Notes under the pieces: model-generated
What the model saw: the letters and a program-made list of their open reading frames with translations, nothing else
The model's database searches: none
Told to the model about the DNA's origin: nothing
Made by a program: the position numbers and the translations under genes
NCBI GenBank assembly: GCA_031426915.1
Contig: JASJPB010000017.1
Location: forward strand, 1-64,000
DNA: 64,000 bases
Direction: 5' to 3'
DNA from: Sulfurimicrobium sp031426915
Lineage (GTDB): Bacteria > Pseudomonadota > Gammaproteobacteria > Burkholderiales > Sulfuricellaceae
In this document: in pieces, positions 15,138 to 24,346 of the stretch
How the letters are laid out: every line of letters begins with the position of its first letter
How positions within the stretch are numbered: position 1 is the first letter of the stretch

Positions 15138-16913
15138 ATGCCCTTTTCTGCCCACGAACACAAGCTTATCCTGGCCGAAGTTCTCGCCGAACTTGAGGCG
15201 GACGGCATGGTGGCGCACGAGAACACGGAGAAAATCAATTTCCCTGCACGCAGCATCAGCCAGAGCAAACTGCATCCGCTGGTCATCGCCGCCGACCAGA
15301 AATGGAAAAACCTCAAGCCGCCGCACAAGACTCTTAACCTGGAAGAGCTCACTGTGTGGCTGGCCAACAAGACCGGCCTGCCCTACCAGCATATCGATCC
15401 GCTCAAGGTGGATGTATCCGCGGTAGGCTCGGTGATGTCCCATGCCTATGCCAGCCGCTTCATGATATTGCCGATAGCCAGCAATGCGCGGGAAGTGGTG
15501 ATCGCCACGGCCGAGCCTTTCGTGCGCGAGTGGGAGAAGGAACTGGAGCATGCGCTGCAGCGCAATATCCGGCGTGTGATCGCCAGTCCAGAGCAGATTC
15601 AGCGCTTCCTGCCCGAGTTCTTCAATCTGGCGCGCTCGATGAAAAATGCGCTATTGAAGCATGAGGGCGCGGGGCCGTCCGGCGTCGCCAATTTCGAACA
15701 GCTGGTCGAACTTTCCCGCACCGGGCAACTCGATGCCAACGACCAGCATGTGGTGCAAATCGTGGACTGGCTGTTCCAGTATGCTTTCGAGCAGCGCGCT
15801 TCCGACATCCACCTCGAACCCCGGCGCGAAGCCGGCAATGTACGTTTTCGCATCGACGGCGTGATGCACCATGTGTACCAGATCCCCCCGCCGGTGGTGA
15901 CGGCCATCACCAGCCGCATCAAGGGCCTCGGGCGCATGGACATCGTCGAGAAGCGGCGCCCCCAGGACGGCCGCATCAAGACCCGCACCCCCGATGGCGA
16001 GGAAATCGAACTGCGTCTTTCCACCATGCCTACTGCCTTTGGCGAAAAACTGGTGATGCGGATTTTCAATCCCGACGTGATCGTGCAGGACTTCAAGAAT
16101 CTCGGCTTCGGCGAGCAGGATGAACAACGCTGGAACCAGATGGTTTCCCAACCCAACGGGATCATCCTGGTCACCGGGCCGACCGGCTCAGGCAAAACCA
16201 CCACACTCTATTCCACCCTGAGAACGCTGGCTCAACCCGAAGTGAACGTATGCACGGTGGAAGACCCAATCGAAATGGTGATGCCCCAGTTCAACCAGAT
16301 GCAGGTGCAGAACAACATCGGACTGGATTTCGCCAGCGGCATCCGCACCCTGATGCGTCAGGACCCGGACATCATCATGGTGGGTGAAATCCGCGACCTG
16401 GAAACCGCTGAAATGGCGATTCAGGCCGCGCTGACCGGCCACCTGGTGCTCTCCACCCTGCACACCAACGACGCCCCATCCGCCATCACGCGCCTGCTCG
16501 ATCTCGGCGTTCCCGCCTATCTCCTCAATTCCACCGTGCTGGGCGTGCTGGGCCAGCGCCTGGTGCGCACCCTGTGTCCGCACTGCAAGGAAAAAACCAG
16601 CATTGACCAGGACGCCTGGAATGCCATGGTTGCGCCGTGGAAAGCCACGCCTCCAGCCAGCATCAACGGGCCCAAGGGCTGTCTGGAATGCCGCATGACG
16701 GGCTACATGGGCCGCAACGGCATATACGAAATCATGCTGCTGTCGCAGACCCTCAAAAAGCTCATCGCCAGCTCCTCCGATCTTGCCCTGCTCAGGGAAC
16801 AGGCCTACAAGGAAGGCCTGAAACCGCTACGCATCAGCGGTGCACAGAAAGTGGCGGCAGGCCTGACCACCATGGAAGAGGTCATGCGCGTCACGCCGCC
16901 CCCCGGCCAATAG
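15138..16913 (+). CDS. GspE/PilB-type secretion or pilus assembly ATPase
   Basis: A hexameric cytoplasmic ATPase of the type II secretion/type IV pilus family, 591 aa. An N-terminal T2SSE_N-like region (1-180) precedes the core: Walker A GPTGSGKTTT near residue 350, the Asp box, Walker B-like DPDIIMVGEIRD, the His box STLHTNDAP, and a tetracysteine zinc motif (CPHC, then CLEC about 35 residues later). The start follows AGAGGA by eight bases. It stands alone after ilvD, away from the pilMNOPQ and pilGHIJ clusters here. It could drive pilus extension, a secretion system or an unassigned system; sequence alone does not decide. Confidence 0.88.
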   Translation: MPFSAHEHKLILAEVLAELEADGMVAHENTEKINFPARSISQSKLHPLVIAADQKWKNLKPPHKTLNLEELTVWLANKTGLPYQHIDPLKVDVSAVGSVMSHAYASRFMILPIASNAREVVIATAEPFVREWEKELEHALQRNIRRVIASPEQIQRFLPEFFNLARSMKNALLKHEGAGPSGVANFEQLVELSRTGQLDANDQHVVQIVDWLFQYAFEQRASDIHLEPRREAGNVRFRIDGVMHHVYQIPPPVVTAITSRIKGLGRMDIVEKRRPQDGRIKTRTPDGEEIELRLSTMPTAFGEKLVMRIFNPDVIVQDFKNLGFGEQDEQRWNQMVSQPNGIILVTGPTGSGKTTTLYSTLRTLAQPEVNVCTVEDPIEMVMPQFNQMQVQNNIGLDFASGIRTLMRQDPDIIMVGEIRDLETAEMAIQAALTGHLVLSTLHTNDAPSAITRLLDLGVPAYLLNSTVLGVLGQRLVRTLCPHCKEKTSIDQDAWNAMVAPWKATPPASINGPKGCLECRMTGYMGRNGIYEIMLLSQTLKKLIASSSDLALLREQAYKEGLKPLRISGAQKVAAGLTTMEEVMRVTPPPGQ

Positions 16914-17008
16914 AAAACCAGTCGGTCAACGCTAGGGCGTGCGCGGGCGTTAAATGCATACCACCCACCACCATCACCAAGTTGGAAGCTGGCGAAGTTG
17001 CAAAAAAC

Positions 17009-17036
17009 TTGCAAAGGCGGCGGGTTAGTTTAAGAT
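17009..17036 (+). promoter_or_regulatory. Sigma-70-like promoter of the cytochrome c gene
   Basis: TTGCAA (17009-17014) and TAAGAT (17031-17036) are 16 bases apart, about 60 bases upstream of the ATG at 17098, which has AAGGGG as ribosome site. The rest of the 184-bp gap after the ATPase gene shows nothing else I can name. Confidence 0.45.
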
Positions 17037-17097
17037 AGCGAACTCGGTTTTTAGCGTTTTAGCACGATTTATTATTCATTGATATTAAGGGGTTAAT

Positions 17098-17427
17098 ATG
17101 AAAGCAACATGGTTGGGAATGGCCGCTGCGGCCGCATTGCTGGTCTCCGGTCAAGCTGGCGCGGCAGTTGACGCTGCTGCTGCTCAGGCTCTGGCAACAA
17201 AAAGTGCCTGCATGAGCTGCCACGGCGTGGACAAGAAGATTGTCGGCCCGGCTTACAAGGACGTTGCCGCCAAGTACAAGGGCGACAAGGGCGCTGAAGC
17301 CAAGCTGATTGCCAAGGTCAAGGCTGGCGGCAAGGGCGTATGGGGCGAAGTGCCGATGCCGCCGAACGCTGCGGTCAAGGACGCAGACATCAAGACCCTG
17401 GTGCAGTGGATCCTTACCGTCAAGTAA
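17098..17427 (+). CDS. Small monoheme cytochrome c (c551/c552-like)
   Basis: A periplasmic electron carrier of 109 aa. A signal peptide ends near QAGAA (residue 23). Heme attaches at CMSCH (38-42), and Met87 in VPMPPN is the likely sixth ligand, followed by the ALVQWILTVK-type C-terminal helix of class I cytochromes. The mature size (about 9 kDa) and lysine-rich surface fit a c551/c552-type donor to oxidases or nitrite reductase. It has its own promoter and a strong terminator, so it is probably monocistronic. Confidence 0.93.
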   Translation: MKATWLGMAAAAALLVSGQAGAAVDAAAAQALATKSACMSCHGVDKKIVGPAYKDVAAKYKGDKGAEAKLIAKVKAGGKGVWGEVPMPPNAAVKDADIKTLVQWILTVK

Positions 17428-17444
17428 GCAAGTCCTCGCTTCAG

Positions 17445-17477
17445 AAAAGCCAGCCTTCGGGTTGGCTTTTATTTTTT
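17445..17477 (+). terminator. Rho-independent terminator after the cytochrome c gene
   Basis: AAAAGCCAGCC and GGTTGGCTTTT form an 11-bp stem (one G-U pair) around a TTCG tetraloop, followed by ATTTTTT. It lies 17 bases after the cytochrome stop codon. Confidence 0.9.
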
Positions 17478-17494
17478 GGGCGCCAAATATTCGC

Positions 17495-17662
17495 TAGCCC
17501 GGATATTGCATAAATTCGCGTTATGATCGCGCAGGATTTTGATTGATAGGGAAGTTTCGTGAAGGAGCGCCGTAGTTATTCATACGGACGACTGAACAAA
17601 ATCTTTCATATCAATCAAAAGACCAGCGAGGGCGCGCGTCAATTTATGCAATATCCGGGCTA
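17495..17662. mobile_element. MITE-like 168-bp inverted-repeat element
   Basis: Perfect 22-bp terminal inverted repeats lie at 17495-17516 and 17641-17662 (outer bases TAGCCCGGATAT). An inner pair, TTTTGATTGATA at 17537-17548 and its complement at 17609-17620, adds a second arm. No coding capacity is present. The structure is that of a non-autonomous miniature transposable element or a large folding RNA, inserted between the cytochrome terminator and livK. The inner loop holds about 60 bases without recognisable features. Confidence 0.7.
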
Positions 17663-17703
17663 AAATAGCGGGCTTATCCAGCCTGATACGATGGGAGACC
17701 AAA

Positions 17704-18891
17704 TTGAAACCGCGCCTGCTAGCTTTGCTGCTTTCCGCCTTGCTGTTAAACCTTGCTTCTTGCGGCAAAAAGGAAGCCTCGCCCGTAACCGGTGGCGAGG
17801 AAATCATCAAGATCGGCGCGATCCAGCCCCTGACCGGCCCCCAGTCGCATCTCGGCAAGGACAATGAAAATGGCACCCGTATGGCGATTGACGACGCCAA
17901 CGCCAAGGGAATTACCATCGCAGGGAAAAAAGTCAAATTCGAACTCATCAGCGAGGACGACCAGGCCGACCCGAAAACCGCCACCATCGTGGCGCAGAAG
18001 CTTGCAGACGCCAAAGTCAGCGGAATCATCGGCCACCTGAATTCCGGCACCACCATCCCGGCTTCGAAAATTTATTACGATGCAGGCATCGTCCAGATCT
18101 CACCTTCCGCGACCAACCCCAAATACACCGAGCAGGGCTTCAAGACCGCATTCCGCGTGATGCCCAACGATGTGCAGCAAGGCAAGGTTCTGGGCGATTA
18201 CGCGGTCGCCCGGTTGGGTGCAAGGAAAATCGCCATCATTGACGACCGCACCGCCTATGGCCAAGGGGTCGCGGACCAATTCGAGAAAGCCGCCAAGGCC
18301 GCCGGCGCGGAAATCGTGGCGCGCGAGTTCACCACCGACAAATCCACCGACTTCATGGCGATTTTGACCGCGGTAAAAGCCAAAAAGCCTGACTTGCTGT
18401 TCTTCGGCGGCATGGACGCCCAGGGCGGACCGATGATCAAGCAATTGAAATCGCTGGGACTGGAAAGCAAATTCCTTACTGCCGATGGCGGCAGTACACC
18501 TGAATTCATCAAACTGTCGGGCGGGGCCGCCGAGGGCGCTTTCAGCTCGCTGCCCGGGCTGCCTCTGGAAAAAATGCCCGGCGGCAAGGCATTCGGTGAG
18601 AAGTTTCGTGCCAAATACGGACAGATACAGCTCTATGCCCCCTACTGCTACGATGCGGTCGGCGTCATGATCGCCGCCATGCAGAAAGCCGATTCCACCA
18701 ACCCCGCCCAATATCTGCCTGCCCTGTCCGGAATCACCCATGACGGCGTTACGGCAAAAATCAGCTTCGACCAGAAGGGCGACATCAAGGACGGCGCTGT
18801 CACGCTGTACCAGGTCAGGAACGGCAAGTGGGAAGTACTGGAAACGGTGGGCGGCCCCTCCCCGGCACCCGTAGCCGCGCCCGGCAAGTAA
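17704..18891 (+). CDS. livK: Branched-chain amino acid ABC transporter substrate-binding lipoprotein
   Basis: Periplasmic binding protein (family 5) for leucine, isoleucine, valine or related amides. A lipoprotein signal ends at LASC (Cys at about residue 20), so it is membrane-tethered. The Leu-binding fold begins IIKIGAIQPLTGPQSHLGKD, with GHLNSGTTIPAS, ISPSATNP and DDRTAYGQG as ligand-contact segments. It starts with TTG at 17704, supported by GGGAGA seven bases upstream. 395 aa. First gene of livKHMGF; its upstream region is occupied by the MITE-like element. Confidence 0.93.
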   Translation: MKPRLLALLLSALLLNLASCGKKEASPVTGGEEIIKIGAIQPLTGPQSHLGKDNENGTRMAIDDANAKGITIAGKKVKFELISEDDQADPKTATIVAQKLADAKVSGIIGHLNSGTTIPASKIYYDAGIVQISPSATNPKYTEQGFKTAFRVMPNDVQQGKVLGDYAVARLGARKIAIIDDRTAYGQGVADQFEKAAKAAGAEIVAREFTTDKSTDFMAILTAVKAKKPDLLFFGGMDAQGGPMIKQLKSLGLESKFLTADGGSTPEFIKLSGGAAEGAFSSLPGLPLEKMPGGKAFGEKFRAKYGQIQLYAPYCYDAVGVMIAAMQKADSTNPAQYLPALSGITHDGVTAKISFDQKGDIKDGAVTLYQVRNGKWEVLETVGGPSPAPVAAPGK

Positions 18892-18897
18892 CCACAA

Positions 18898-19827
18898 TTG
18901 GATATATTCCTGCAGCAACTCATCAACGGCTTGGTGCTGGGCAGCGTTTATGCGCTGATCGCGCTGGGCTATACCATGGTGTATGGCATTCTCGAACTGA
19001 TCAACTTCGCCCATGGCGAGGTGGTAATGATTGGCGCCATGGTGACGCTGGCGGTGGTGAATGCGCTGATGGCGAGCGGCGTGGACCTGCCGGGCATCGT
19101 CATCGTGGTAACCGGCCTGCTGGTGGCGGTGCCCGCGTGCATGGCACTGGGCTTTGCCATCGAGCGCATCGCCTACCGCCCCTTGCGCCGCGCACCGCGC
19201 CTGGCGCCGCTGATTACCGCCATTGGTGTGTCGATCGTGCTGCAAAACGTGGCCATGATCATCTGGGGGCGCCAATACATTGCATTTCCTGCCATCCTGC
19301 CCTCAACACGACATGAGATTGGTGGTGCAGGGATAACTGACCTGCAAATTTTCATTTTCCTGCTGGCCCTGGTATTGATGGCGGGCCTGATTCTGCTGGT
19401 GCAGAAAACCCGCATCGGCCGCGCCATGCGCGCCACCGCCCAAGCCCCCGAGATCGCGGGCCTGATGGGTGTGAACGTCAATTCCGTGATCTCCTTCACC
19501 TTCATCCTGGGTTCGGCACTGGCTGCCGTGGCGGGCGTCATGGTAAGTGCCTACTACGGCATCGCGCACTACTACATGGGCTTCCTGCTCGGCCTCAAGG
19601 CTTTCACCGCGGCCGTCCTCGGCGGCATCGGCAACATCGCCGGCGCCATGCTGGGTGGCCTGCTGCTGGGTGTGATCGAAAGCATGGCCGCAGGTTACAT
19701 CGGCGACCTGACCGGCGGTTTCCTGGGCAGCCATTACCAGGATGTGTTCGCTTTTTTCGTACTGATCGGGGTACTGGTGTTCCGCCCCTCCGGCTTGCTC
19801 GGCGAGCGTGTGGCCGAGCGCCCATGA
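18898..19827 (+). CDS. livH: Branched-chain amino acid ABC transporter permease
   Basis: Inner-membrane permease of 309 aa with eight or so hydrophobic segments. GLVLGSVYALIALGYTMVYG at the N-terminus and the EAA-like loop MRATAQAPEIAGLMGVNV are typical of LivH. GLKAFTAAVLGGIGNIAGA is the C-terminal family motif. The likely start is TTG at 18898, six bases after the livK stop, with a poor ribosome site; coupling to livK is likely. Confidence 0.94.
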   Translation: MDIFLQQLINGLVLGSVYALIALGYTMVYGILELINFAHGEVVMIGAMVTLAVVNALMASGVDLPGIVIVVTGLLVAVPACMALGFAIERIAYRPLRRAPRLAPLITAIGVSIVLQNVAMIIWGRQYIAFPAILPSTRHEIGGAGITDLQIFIFLLALVLMAGLILLVQKTRIGRAMRATAQAPEIAGLMGVNVNSVISFTFILGSALAAVAGVMVSAYYGIAHYYMGFLLGLKAFTAAVLGGIGNIAGAMLGGLLLGVIESMAAGYIGDLTGGFLGSHYQDVFAFFVLIGVLVFRPSGLLGERVAERP

Positions 19828-19834
19828 GACCGGC

Positions 19835-20950
19835 ATGAACTGGCGCCACCTGAAGTCGAATCGCCACGCTGCCCTGGCTGCATTCGTCCTGCTCGGACTG
19901 CTGCTCGCGGTTGCGCCGTTTCTGGTGGGGGCCGGGCTGGGCAACGGCTGGGTGCGCATCCTCGATTTCACCCTGCTTTACATCATGCTGGCACTGGGAC
20001 TCAACATCGTGGTCGGCTATGCCGGCTTGCTCGACCTGGGTTATGTGGCATTTTATGCCGTCGGCGCATATCTCTATGCCCTCCTTGCCTCGCCCCAGTT
20101 CGGCCTGCACCTGCCGGTGTGGCTGATTCTTCCGCTGGGAGCACTGGTGGCGGGGCTGTTCGGCATGCTGCTGGGCGCGCCGACATTAAGGCTGAGAGGC
20201 GATTACCTGGCCATCGTCACGCTAGGTTTTGGCGAAATTATCCGTATCTTTCTCAACAATCTTAACGCGCCGCTCAATATCACCAACGGGCCGCAAGGCA
20301 TTAACCTGATAGATCCCATCGCCATCGGCAGCATTTCGCTGCACCGGCCCATCGAATTGTTTGGAATGCAGTTCCCCGGGATTTATGCCTACTATTACCT
20401 GTTCCTGACGCTGGCCTTGTTGATCGTATTCGTGTCGCTGCGTTTGCAGGATTCGCGCATCGGCCGTGCCTGGGTGGCGATCCGTGAAGACGAGGTGGCT
20501 GCGGAGGCGATGGGAATCAACACGCGCAACATCAAGCTGCTTGCATTTGCCATGGGAGCGACTTTCGGCGGTATTTCAGGCGGTCTTTTCGCCGGCTTCC
20601 AGGGTTTTGTCAGTCCGGAAAGCTTCAATTTGATGGAATCAGTGATGATTCTGTGCATGGTTGTGCTGGGCGGCATGGGACACATTCCCGGCGTGATTCT
20701 GGGAGCGCTGTTGCTCACTGCCCTGCCCGAGGCCCTGCGCTACATCGGTCCGCTTGAACAAGCCCTGTTTGGCCGCATTGTGGTGGACCCGGCCGACCTG
20801 CGCATGCTGTTGTTCGGCCTGGCGCTGATCGTGGTCATGATTTTCCGTCCCGCCGGATTGTGGCCTTCTGCCACCCGCCGTCGCGAATTTTCCAGTGAAC
20901 CCGCGGTGCTGGAACATGAGCAGGAAGCCTTGTACGATGCCAGGAGATAG
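19835..20950 (+). CDS. livM: Branched-chain amino acid ABC transporter permease
   Basis: Second permease of the system, 371 aa. LALGLNIVVGYAGLLDLGYV and the loop AVREDEVAAEAMGINT-like segment (here AIREDEVAAEAMGINT) identify LivM. About nine membrane segments and a charged C-terminal tail of about 25 residues follow. I chose the ATG at 19835, eight bases after the livH stop; a GTG at 19808 overlaps livH and is less likely. Confidence 0.94.
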   Translation: MNWRHLKSNRHAALAAFVLLGLLLAVAPFLVGAGLGNGWVRILDFTLLYIMLALGLNIVVGYAGLLDLGYVAFYAVGAYLYALLASPQFGLHLPVWLILPLGALVAGLFGMLLGAPTLRLRGDYLAIVTLGFGEIIRIFLNNLNAPLNITNGPQGINLIDPIAIGSISLHRPIELFGMQFPGIYAYYYLFLTLALLIVFVSLRLQDSRIGRAWVAIREDEVAAEAMGINTRNIKLLAFAMGATFGGISGGLFAGFQGFVSPESFNLMESVMILCMVVLGGMGHIPGVILGALLLTALPEALRYIGPLEQALFGRIVVDPADLRMLLFGLALIVVMIFRPAGLWPSATRRREFSSEPAVLEHEQEALYDARR

Positions 20951-20953
20951 CGT

Positions 20954-21721
20954 GTGACCGTACTCCTCAAAGCGGAAAAAGTGAGTAAGCACTTCGGCGG
21001 TCTTGCAGCGCTGAGCGATGTGTCATTCAGTATCCGCAGTGGCGAAATCTACGGCTTGATAGGGCCCAACGGTGCGGGTAAAACCACCCTGTTCAACGTG
21101 CTGACTGGCCTGTATTCGCTGGATGCCGGCCATGTCGCTCTTGACGGCCATGCCTTGCACGGCCATAAGCCCAGCCAGGTGACACGTTTGGGTCTGGCGC
21201 GCACGTTCCAGAACATTCGCCTGTTCGCCAACATGAGCGCGCTGGAAAACGTGATGGTCGGCTGTCATGTTCGCACCAATGCCGGCGTGCTGGGCGCCAT
21301 TCTGCGATGTGGAAAAACGCGTGCTGAGGAAAGCGCCATTCGTCTGCGCGCCCTTGAACTGCTTATTTATGTCGGCATAGCGAAGCATGCCGGATCGCTG
21401 GCGAAACATCTTTCCTACGGTGACCAGCGCCGCCTCGAAATCGCCCGCGCGCTGGCCACGGAACCCAAGTTGCTGGCGCTCGACGAACCGGCAGCCGGCA
21501 TGAATGCCAGCGAGACTGCGAAACTGAAACAGATGCTGCAGACTATACGTGTAGATGGGGTGACACTGCTCCTGATCGAGCACGACATGAAACTGGTGAT
21601 GGAGCTGTGCGATCGGGTGGCGGTACTGGACTACGGCAGGAAAATCGCCGAGGGCAGCCCCGCCGAGGTGCGTAGCGATCCGCAGGTTATAGAAGCCTAC
21701 CTGGGAGCCGCCGCGCCTTGA
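20954..21721 (+). CDS. livG: Branched-chain amino acid ABC transporter ATP-binding protein
   Basis: Cytoplasmic ATPase of 255 aa. Walker A is GPNGAGKTTLFN (near residue 36), the signature-like HLSYGDQRRLEIARAL precedes Walker B LLALDEPAAGMN, and LIEHDMKLVM gives the switch His. GTG start at 20954 with GGAG six to nine bases upstream, four bases after the livM stop. Confidence 0.95.
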   Translation: MTVLLKAEKVSKHFGGLAALSDVSFSIRSGEIYGLIGPNGAGKTTLFNVLTGLYSLDAGHVALDGHALHGHKPSQVTRLGLARTFQNIRLFANMSALENVMVGCHVRTNAGVLGAILRCGKTRAEESAIRLRALELLIYVGIAKHAGSLAKHLSYGDQRRLEIARALATEPKLLALDEPAAGMNASETAKLKQMLQTIRVDGVTLLLIEHDMKLVMELCDRVAVLDYGRKIAEGSPAEVRSDPQVIEAYLGAAAP

Positions 21722-21723
21722 AC

Positions 21724-22425
21724 ATGCTGGAAGTTTGCGGCCTGAGCGTTTCCTATGGCGGGATCAACGCGGTAAAAGGCATTGATCTGGAAATCGCTGC
21801 CGGTGAACTGGTATGTCTGATCGGCACCAACGGGGCAGGCAAGACCACAACTCTCAAGGCCTTGTCGCGCATGCTGCCGGCAAGGGGAAAAATTCTCTAT
21901 CAGGGGAAGTCCATTTCCCAGTTACCTGTATACGAGATGGTGCGACAGGGAATCGCGCTGGTACCGGAGGGACGTGGTATTTTCGGCCGGCTGAGCGTGG
22001 AGGAAAACCTGCTCATGGGCGCATACATTCGTAATGACATGCCGGCCATCAGGCGCGACCTGGACCGCGCCTATCATCTATTTCCTCGCCTTTTCGAGCG
22101 CAAAATCCAGCAGGCAGGTACGCTTTCAGGCGGAGAACAGCAAATGCTCGCTATCGCCCGAGCCCTGATGAGCCGTCCCCAGCTGCTTTTCCTCGATGAA
22201 CCCAGCATGGGCCTGGCGCCGCTGATGGTGCAGAAAATATTCGATACCATTCGCTCCATTTCCGCGGATGGCGTTACGATCCTGCTGGTTGAACAGAACG
22301 CCCGGCTGGCACTGGAAATCAGCCACCGAGGCTATGTCATGGAGGGTGGCACCATCGTGCTTGCCGACACTTCCGCATCCTTACTTTCCTCCCCTCAGGT
22401 CAGACAGGCCTACCTTGGAGAATAA
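21724..22425 (+). CDS. livF: Branched-chain amino acid ABC transporter ATP-binding protein
   Basis: Second ATPase of the pair, 233 aa. Walker A GTNGAGKTTTLKAL, signature LSGGEQQMLAIARALM, Walker B LLFLDEPSMGLAP and LLVEQNARLAL match LivF. The ATG at 21724 (MLEVCGLSVSYGG) is two codons inside an alternative TTG at 21718 that overlaps the livG stop; either could be used. It closes the transporter operon and is convergent with the DUF1624 gene 7 bp away. Confidence 0.95.
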   Translation: MLEVCGLSVSYGGINAVKGIDLEIAAGELVCLIGTNGAGKTTTLKALSRMLPARGKILYQGKSISQLPVYEMVRQGIALVPEGRGIFGRLSVEENLLMGAYIRNDMPAIRRDLDRAYHLFPRLFERKIQQAGTLSGGEQQMLAIARALMSRPQLLFLDEPSMGLAPLMVQKIFDTIRSISADGVTILLVEQNARLALEISHRGYVMEGGTIVLADTSASLLSSPQVRQAYLGE

Positions 22426-22432
22426 GCTGACT

Positions 22433-23224
22433 TTATGTGACAGCGATGCTCACAAGGTAAAGCGCGCCCAGCAGCAAGGGTTGATGCAGCATGTACACAG
22501 CCAGACTGTGGCGTCCCAGCCATAACAACGCGAGTGATGGCTTACCCGCTCCCTTCCAGGCCCGACATTTGCCTGCTGTTTCATGGCTGGACAGCCAACG
22601 TCCCATAAACATGCCCAGCAACACGACGCCAAACCACGGGAACAAGGGCGCGTAATCCTGGGTAACCGGCTTGTGTGTCATGAAGCCGATCCAGTTTAAC
22701 CAGGCCTGATCGAACCAGGAGTTTTGGTAAGCCAGTCCAGCCAGTATCCATCCCGTCCCAAGCAAGAGGTTGAGGTAATTAAAACGGGCAAAAAAAACAC
22801 CAAGGATGCTCGCGGCAAGGATGAAATGCAGTACGCCAAAAAATATACCGCTTTCGGGAAACATTGCGTAACTCGCCGCACTGACGATTCCGGCGCAGAC
22901 CGCCAGTAGCACAAGGCGACGACTGTATGCTCCGATTTTCAGTCCGCCGGAGCTGGCTAGTTGCAAACTGACGCCAACCAGCAGCAGGAACAGGGCAACT
23001 ATCAATGCCCGCGCAACAAGCCAAAATTGGCTGTAATAAAAATCGAAGCTTGCCAGTTTGAAATAATTTAGGTCGAAACAAAAATGGAACCCCACCATGA
23101 GTACCACGGCAAACCCGCGCGCGGCATCTACAATGAAAATGCGTCTCTGCGGGGAAAGGGCGTGTGAAGCAGAAGAAGCTGGGAGCGAGCGTCGACCTTT
23201 TTTGGACGAAGCAGGTTTTGCCAT
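22433..23224 (-). CDS. DUF1624 membrane protein (acyltransferase-like)
   Basis: An integral membrane protein of 263 aa with about eight hydrophobic segments. RIFIVDAARGFAVVLMVGFH at residues 28-47 and the C-terminal LGRHSLAVYMLHQPLLLG are the recognised ends of the DUF1624 family, related to heparan-alpha-glucosaminide N-acetyltransferase and acyltransferase-3 proteins. The His of GFHF and the conserved Arg could serve acyl transfer, but the substrate is unknown. A basic Ser/Lys-rich N-terminal tail (residues 1-25) precedes the first segment. It begins one base after the dgt stop, so it is the distal gene of aroKB-dgt. Confidence 0.85.
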   Translation of the reverse strand: MAKPASSKKGRRSLPASSASHALSPQRRIFIVDAARGFAVVLMVGFHFCFDLNYFKLASFDFYYSQFWLVARALIVALFLLLVGVSLQLASSGGLKIGAYSRRLVLLAVCAGIVSAASYAMFPESGIFFGVLHFILAASILGVFFARFNYLNLLLGTGWILAGLAYQNSWFDQAWLNWIGFMTHKPVTQDYAPLFPWFGVVLLGMFMGRWLSSHETAGKCRAWKGAGKPSLALLWLGRHSLAVYMLHQPLLLGALYLVSIAVT

Positions 23225-24346
23225 TTACATTTCTTCGATCGAGAACAGCCGCCGATATTCACGGTAAGCATATCGATCGGTCATGCCCGCGATGTAGTCA
23301 GCAATGGTCCGGGCTTTGTCGTCTTTAGCCTTGGCTTGATACTGCGGCGGCAAGAGGGTCGGGTTATTAAAAAAAGCCCCGAACAGTTCGCGCACGATGC
23401 GGCGTGCCTTTTCGCTCATGCGCTCTACCTGGTAGTGGCGGTAGAGGTGCTGGCGCAGGAACTGTTTCAGCTCCTGTTGTTCCTTGGCTATCGCCGGGCT
23501 GAAGGCCATCAGGGCAGGCGCACGTCGCACGTCGTCGAGGCTTGCCGGGGCTGCAGCGCGTATGTTTTCCGTGCTTTGCGCAATCAGGTCGAGCACCAGC
23601 GTGTTGATCATGCGTCTTACGATTTCGTGAATCAGGCGCCGTCCGGCCACATCGGGATGGCGTTCGCGGACCATCGCAAGATGGCGCTCGAACAGGCTTA
23701 CATTGGCGAGTTGTTCCAGGGTTATCAAGCCCGAGCGCAAGCCATCATCGACATCGTGGTTGTTGTAGGCAATTTCGTCCGCGAGGTTGGCCACCTGGGC
23801 TTCCAGGCTTGGCCGTTGATTCGCCAGGAAGCGCTCACCTACTGCGCCTAGAATTCCAGCGTTTGCCTGCGAGCAGTGTTTGAGAATACCCTCGCGCGTT
23901 TCAAAACACAGGTTGAGACCATCGAACTCGGCGTAACGCTCCTCAAGCAGGTCAACCACACGAAGAGACTGCATATTATGCTCGAAACCACCGTGGTCCT
24001 TCATGCAGGCATTGAGTTCATCCTGCCCGGCATGACCAAAGGGTGTGTGGCCCAGATCGTGGGCAAGCGCAATGGCTTCCACCAGTACTTCATTCAGTTG
24101 CAGGTTGCGCGCTATGGTGCGCCCGATCTGTGCCACTTCCAGACTGTGTGTTAGGCGGGTACGAAACAGGTCCCCCTCGTGATTGACGAACACCTGGGTC
24201 TTGTATTCAAGGCGACGAAACGCAGTGGAATGAATGATGCGGTCGCGGTCGCGCTCGAAATCGCTACGTCCGGATGGGGTGGGTTCGTGATATCGACGAC
24301 CACGCGTGTACGCCGCATCGGCGGCATAGGGTGCAATTTCGCTCAA
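23225..24346 (-). CDS. dgt: dGTPase-like deoxyguanosinetriphosphate triphosphohydrolase
   Basis: HD-domain enzyme that splits dNTPs into deoxynucleoside and triphosphate. The HD metal ligands are in RLTHSLEVAQIG (near residue 65) and ALAHDLGHTPFGHAG (near 110), with EIAYNNHDVDDGLRSG downstream. At 373 aa it is the shorter class 2 Dgt found in many Beta/Alpha genomes rather than the E. coli 505-aa form. Its ATG overlaps the aroB stop (ATGA). Confidence 0.95.
   Translation of the reverse strand: MSEIAPYAADAAYTRGRRYHEPTPSGRSDFERDRDRIIHSTAFRRLEYKTQVFVNHEGDLFRTRLTHSLEVAQIGRTIARNLQLNEVLVEAIALAHDLGHTPFGHAGQDELNACMKDHGGFEHNMQSLRVVDLLEERYAEFDGLNLCFETREGILKHCSQANAGILGAVGERFLANQRPSLEAQVANLADEIAYNNHDVDDGLRSGLITLEQLANVSLFERHLAMVRERHPDVAGRRLIHEIVRRMINTLVLDLIAQSTENIRAAAPASLDDVRRAPALMAFSPAIAKEQQELKQFLRQHLYRHYQVERMSEKARRIVRELFGAFFNNPTLLPPQYQAKAKDDKARTIADYIAGMTDRYAYREYRRLFSIEEM

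Noticed and set aside
18100..19275. Minus-strand open frame of 391 codons across livK and livH
   Set aside because: Antisense shadow; His/Gln-rich composition and no domain, while the plus-strand Liv proteins are unmistakable.
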